DNA from: Candidatus Levyibacteriota bacterium
Lineage (GTDB): Bacteria; Patescibacteriota; Microgenomatia; Levybacterales; UBA12049
NCBI GenBank assembly: GCA_023245515.1
Contig: JAHFKE010000044.1
Coordinates: 1-8,827 of the forward strand
Direction of reading: 5' to 3'
Length of the DNA stretch: 8,827 nt
This document shows, piece after piece, positions 6,082 to 8,827 of this stretch. A program made the position numbers and the translations under genes. The notes below the pieces were generated by a model. That model saw nothing but the letters and a program-made list of their open reading frames with translations. It did no database searches and was not told where the DNA came from. The first letter of the stretch is position 1. Every line of letters starts with the position of its first letter.

Positions 6082-6186
6082 CTAGATCTGATACCAATCA
6101 AGCAGTACTTCTTCTGGTTCCAGGTTGTTAATATCTGCATCACTTAGCAAAAGGTCTCGCTTGGTGCGGGATTTTTGATCCTTCAC
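6082..6186 (-). CDS. Possible tiny protein (34 residues), unknown function
   Basis: A minus-strand frame from GTG (6186) to TAG (6084-6082) encodes a basic start (KDQKSRTKR) and an acidic, helix-like end (SDADINNLEPEEVLLDWYQI). The frame stays open upstream to TAA at 6237-6235, so a TTG at 6219 would give 45 residues. The composition looks protein-like and a GGAG lies 11 bases before the GTG, but the stretch is short enough to occur by chance. A terminator-like hairpin for the opposite strand also lies inside it. It could be a real small gene, a gene remnant or chance. Confidence 0.25.
   Translation of the reverse strand: MKDQKSRTKRDLLLSDADINNLEPEEVLLDWYQI
6155..6176 (+). terminator. Intrinsic terminator after the 86-residue gene
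   Basis: TCTCGC (6155-6160), a five-base loop TTGGT, GCGGGA (6166-6171) and five Ts (6172-6176) form a six-pair hairpin followed by a T-run on the plus strand. It lies 101 bases after the stop codon of the small membrane-protein gene. Extra A-T and G-T pairs can extend the stem outward. One pair in the core stem is T-G, so the strength is moderate. Confidence 0.5.
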
Positions 6187-6227
6187 TCCTTTAATTTCTC
6201 CGTGGCTAGCTTGCCTCAAGTTCCATA

Positions 6228-6256
6228 TTGATTCTTACCCGTGAAATAGATACTAT
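6228..6256 (+). promoter_or_regulatory. Weak promoter of the CAP-domain gene
   Basis: TTGATT (6228-6233), a 17-base spacer and TACTAT (6251-6256) match the sigma-70 consensus at four of six bases each. Transcription would start near 6263, upstream of the ATG at 6282. AGGAG at 6263-6267 would lie at the 5' end, 14 bases from the ATG, which is longer than ideal. TATGAT at 6254-6259 is an alternative -10. Confidence 0.3.
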
Positions 6257-6281
6257 GATAATAGGAGCGTTGTACCTAGCT

Positions 6282-7667
6282 ATGCATAAGCACGAATTAT
6301 TTCCACAAAAATCAAATTTATTTGTCCCTTTATCCATAATGTTCCTGCTTTTCATAGGCATAATTGTCTCGGTAATTCAAGCCCAGCATCAACAGAGTCC
6401 GAAAAGTCGAGCTGCAGTTCTACCTCCAACTATTTCTCCCCATGATTGCAGCGTTAATCCTTCGGAGCTGGCAATTACCTTAAATGAAAAAACTCTTTTT
6501 GATGAGCTGAATAATTACAGAAGTCAGAATGGTGTAGGGCCATTGAGATTGAGCGACGAATTGAATAGGGCTGCCGTCTGGTCAAGTAATGATAATTCTG
6601 TACACAATAGTCTTGCTCATACAGATTCACTCGGAAGAAGTCCGGCAAGTAGGATAGCGGACTGTGGTCTTACTAATTCTATTAAGGTCGGGGAAAATAT
6701 CGAGAATGGTACGCATGACCCTAATGTTGTCCTGTCAACTTGGAAACATTCTCCCCCACAGAGCAGTATTATGTTGGATCCTTTATTCACTAAGGTAGGT
6801 ATTTCGGAAAGCTTGGGTTCCAGCAATAGCTCAGGACCTTATTGGACGCTCACTTTAGGAACAGATCCGGCTCCTACTCTTACTCCAACTCCCATTATTA
6901 CTCAGGCTCCGACAATACAAGGACCTTCTCCTACCCGAATGCCTGGCTTGACAAGAATACCTACGTTTCCCAAGTCAACGCCTACGCCGCTTCCGACCTT
7001 TAGACCCCCCCTACCCACCTATCAAGAGCCGACCAATGGTGCCAATCTTCTTCCCACAGGGCGGTTCACGCCGACCAGGGTGATCATTCCTTCCCCCACT
7101 GTCGATCCTAGATTCGTCCTCAATCCCAACGACACACAAATAAGAGTCGCCATAAAGTTGCCGGGTATTGGCGTCGGGGGGAATCAACTTCCTAAGCATC
7201 TGAGTAGGAAAGTGAAAGTAACTATCTTTAACGACGAGAACGATGAGGTCTTAACGGGTACAGGTTTTGTGACCTATGATGGCTTTGACTTATATACCGG
7301 CATCGTCCATTTAGGGAAGCTTCCGAATGGAGTGTATTATATAAAGATTGTTTCGGATCACACGCTTCAGGCGCTTGTTCTGCCTCAATTCCAGTCGTTG
7401 CTAAATAATCGTCTTAATGTCCTGTCTCCGGTGATACTTAATCAGGGAGAGCTTACAAAAGATAATGCGATCACTATCGAAGACTACAATATGGCGCTAG
7501 CCTGTTTCCAGAACAAGAAATGCTTTGTTCAAGTTTTCCCTGGCGACACACGGAACGATGATAATCCACAGGTGTACGATTTCCTGGACCTCAACGACAA
7601 TGGAAAGGTCGATGTTCAGGACTACAATCTATTTCTGCATAACTTTTGGCAGCAGTTTGGAGACTAG
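6282..7667 (+). CDS. Secreted or anchored CAP (SCP/PR-1, YkwD-like) protein with Pro/Thr linker and dockerin-like tail
   Basis: Extracytoplasmic protein of unknown target. Numbered from ATG 6282 (461 residues), a basic start and a hydrophobic segment (13-32) act as signal peptide or anchor. A CAP domain follows (about 70-194): FDELNNYRSQNG, H113 in NSLAHTDSLG, E138 in VGENIENG, and GPYWTLTLG near its end. The second CAP histidine, expected in W-x-x-S-P-x-H, is Gln160, so the usual cavity is incomplete. A Pro/Thr/Ser-rich linker covers about 195-282. A beta-module starts at LPGIGVGGN (about 286-384). A dockerin-like pair ends the protein (389-457): a degenerate first loop (TKDNAITIED) and a canonical second loop, D436-L-N-D-N-G-K-V-D-V-Q-D447, each followed by Tyr-Asn. 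The frame extends upstream to TTG 6228 and ATG 6255, but neither has a ribosome site and the signal segment fits 6282 best. The next gene has the same module. The CAP call is firm; the start is less sure. Confidence 0.8.
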   Translation: MHKHELFPQKSNLFVPLSIMFLLFIGIIVSVIQAQHQQSPKSRAAVLPPTISPHDCSVNPSELAITLNEKTLFDELNNYRSQNGVGPLRLSDELNRAAVWSSNDNSVHNSLAHTDSLGRSPASRIADCGLTNSIKVGENIENGTHDPNVVLSTWKHSPPQSSIMLDPLFTKVGISESLGSSNSSGPYWTLTLGTDPAPTLTPTPIITQAPTIQGPSPTRMPGLTRIPTFPKSTPTPLPTFRPPLPTYQEPTNGANLLPTGRFTPTRVIIPSPTVDPRFVLNPNDTQIRVAIKLPGIGVGGNQLPKHLSRKVKVTIFNDENDEVLTGTGFVTYDGFDLYTGIVHLGKLPNGVYYIKIVSDHTLQALVLPQFQSLLNNRLNVLSPVILNQGELTKDNAITIEDYNMALACFQNKKCFVQVFPGDTRNDDNPQVYDFLDLNDNGKVDVQDYNLFLHNFWQQFGD

Positions 7668-7670
7668 ACT

Positions 7671-7698
7671 GAGTTGAGAGTTGAAAGTTAAAAGATGA
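7671..7698 (+). repeat. Degenerate seven-base tandem repeat between the two surface genes
   Basis: GAGTTGA occurs twice in a row (7671-7684), followed by the related units AAGTTAA and AAGATGA (7685-7698). The array fills most of the 38-base gap and ends seven bases before the next ATG. Its last unit carries GAG, six bases from the start codon, the only candidate ribosome site there. Confidence 0.5.
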
Positions 7699-7705
7699 GA
7701 AATTT

Positions 7706-8827
7706 ATGAAGGTGAAGAGAAGATCAAAAAGAGAGCTAGTTAAGAAATTTAAAGATTATGGTTTCCACATATGGGCCATTGTTGTCTTGGCTAATGTGCT
7801 GCTTGCTTACTCTCTAAGTTTTTATTTTCAAGCAGCCAAGAATACGTATTTTTTTGGAACAACTACTGAGGAGAAGAAGACGGCTGTTTTTTATATAGAA
7901 ACCACTCCAACCCCAACGCCTTTAGGCCCGATCATGAATATTGCTTTTAGTGTGCCTGGAATAGGTAGTGGGGGTGGTAATTTGAAGCCGCTTCATAAAA
8001 CTAGAGACGTGACATTCTTCTTATATGCGACTGGCGTAAATGCTTCCAACTTTAATGTTAAGCCACTTTATGTGCTTAAGTCTAAGGCTCGTTTTGACGA
8101 TAACGTTGACAGTCCAACGTACACTCTTTATATGAATCCATATATTGATCTCGGATCAGCTGTGAAAGACGGAGATTATCAAGTATCTTTTAGGACAAAT
8201 CAGTCATTCCGCACGCTTATAAAAGACAAACCCACTGATGTTCAGGGCAAATTTCTCAGTATTCAACGAGGTTTCAAAACGCAATCTGAGACTATCAAGA
8301 AAGAAAAGGTTATCTTAGGAGATCTTACGCCTCTAGAGGGGGATAATATTGCCGGTCTTGATGATTATAGGGTTTTTGCACTGTGCTATGGTGAAGGAAG
8401 TAAGACATCGGATTGTCCAAGTCCCAATATAGCAGACCTTAATGACGATGGTGTCGTTGATAGTCTTGATTACAATATTCTGGTAATCAATTATAAGCAG
8501 CTTGCTTCGATGGGCATACCTGTGCCTACAATTTATATTGCTCCGACAAGGAGCAAGGTCTCTCGGACTTCTTATCTTAAGAGCCCTACTCCTAAAAAGA
8601 ATAATGATGAAGCTAAGCCAAGTCCTACTCCCACTATTGCCCCGGAGAAGCCTTCGGTAGCTTCATTAGCAGGGGGTATCATCTTCTTTCTTTTGGTAAT
8701 TGTTGCAGGGGTAGTAGGTTTTGTCTTATTTAAGGCAAATCCTAAATTCAGAAGTCTTATTAAGGGTGTTCTGTCTTCAAAGATTGGGCCTGCTTCTCCT
8801 TCTGCCACCCCTTCTGCACAGGCCCCG
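7706..8827 (+). CDS. Surface protein with beta-module, dockerin-like EF-hand pair and two membrane segments (3' end outside window)
   Basis: The frame is open from ATG 7706 through the last base, giving 374 residues with no stop. A very basic start (KVKRRSKRELVKKFK) precedes a membrane helix at about 22-43, placing the body outside the cell. A short Thr/Pro stretch (66-72) leads to a beta-module at about 77-200, starting FSVPGIGSGGGN, like the module of the preceding gene. A dockerin-like pair follows (about 204-265): the first repeat is LGDLTPLEGDNIAGLDDYRV, the second has the full loop D244-L-N-D-D-G-V-V-D-S-L-D255 before YNIL. A Ser/Pro/Lys-rich stalk (about 280-317) and a second helix (about 320-343) come next. 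The visible part ends in a Pro/Ser/Ala-rich tail, expected to be cytoplasmic if both helices span the membrane. It starts 38 bases after the CAP gene, probably in one operon. A weak GAG is the only ribosome site. Role unknown. Confidence 0.8.
   Translation, partial: MKVKRRSKRELVKKFKDYGFHIWAIVVLANVLLAYSLSFYFQAAKNTYFFGTTTEEKKTAVFYIETTPTPTPLGPIMNIAFSVPGIGSGGGNLKPLHKTRDVTFFLYATGVNASNFNVKPLYVLKSKARFDDNVDSPTYTLYMNPYIDLGSAVKDGDYQVSFRTNQSFRTLIKDKPTDVQGKFLSIQRGFKTQSETIKKEKVILGDLTPLEGDNIAGLDDYRVFALCYGEGSKTSDCPSPNIADLNDDGVVDSLDYNILVINYKQLASMGIPVPTIYIAPTRSKVSRTSYLKSPTPKKNNDEAKPSPTPTIAPEKPSVASLAGGIIFFLLVIVAGVVGFVLFKANPKFRSLIKGVLSSKIGPASPSATPSAQAP

Noticed and set aside
6228..6281. Upstream starts TTG 6228 and ATG 6255 for the CAP-domain gene
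   Set aside because: Neither has a ribosome site, the added residues lengthen the region before the signal segment, and a candidate promoter overlaps them. ATG 6282 gives a normal charged start and hydrophobic segment. They are not excluded.
7446..8490. Cellulosome components suggested by dockerin-like repeats
   Set aside because: No cohesin, glycoside hydrolase or carbohydrate-binding domain is visible; in this context the calcium-loop pairs look like a general surface-protein module.
8572..8808. Minus-strand 78-codon frame
   Set aside because: It is antisense to the stalk and second membrane helix of the second surface protein; the hydrophobic stretch is a mirror of that helix.
1..8827. 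CRISPR array, insertion sequence, prophage or defence island
   Set aside because: No regularly spaced repeats, transposase, integrase or terminal inverted repeats were seen; a lone tRNA could be an attachment site, but no repeat of its 3' end was found in the window.

Overview
The window looks like a chromosomal segment of an uncultured ultra-small bacterium of the Candidatus Patescibacteria (CPR), most likely the Microgenomates branch. This is an inference from remembered family patterns, not from a search. The support is a secreted protein joining a CAP domain to a 'PGIG...GGN' beta-module and a dockerin-like EF-hand pair, a second gene with the same module, a tRNA without an encoded CCA end, and short promoter-to-start distances. 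TGA ends two long genes, so the code is the standard bacterial one and not the UGA-glycine code of some CPR lineages.

Layout. (1) 2-433, plus strand: the last 143 codons of a CPA2-type cation:proton antiporter. (2) 435-5460, minus strand: a two-gene block, read from right to left. It starts with a 1050-residue DEAH-box helicase (2308-5460) with a family-unlike C-terminal extension. A 603-residue protein follows (435-2246); it carries a Cys-x-Asp-x-Arg motif and a His-x9-Cys motif, which suggest a beta-class or CsoSCA/CDCA-like carbonic anhydrase. That second gene also has its own near-consensus promoter in the 61-bp gap. The antiporter and the 603-residue gene converge with one base between their stop codons. 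(3) 5461-5680: a divergent promoter region with one extended -10 sequence in inverted copies, one facing the helicase and one facing a tRNA. (4) 5681-5752: tRNA-Lys(CTT). (5) 5793-6053: a small single-pass membrane protein of unknown function, followed by an intrinsic-terminator-like hairpin and a possible tiny minus-strand ORF. (6) 6282-8827: two neighbouring plus-strand genes for surface proteins. The first is a CAP-domain protein with a Pro/Thr-rich linker and a dockerin-like tail. The second is an ORF open to the window edge that repeats the beta-module and dockerin pair between two membrane anchors.

How the parts may work together. The two surface genes share a domain architecture and probably a transcript, and likely form a cell-surface or secreted set. 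The helicase and carbonic-anhydrase-like genes are adjacent and co-directional, but no shared pathway is evident. The least expected signals are the candidate metal site in the 603-residue protein, the probably leaderless helicase mRNA, the mirrored promoter motif, and a two-block sequence match between the antiporter mRNA and the antisense of the helicase start region. Nothing here is a recognisable defence, CRISPR or mobile-element system.
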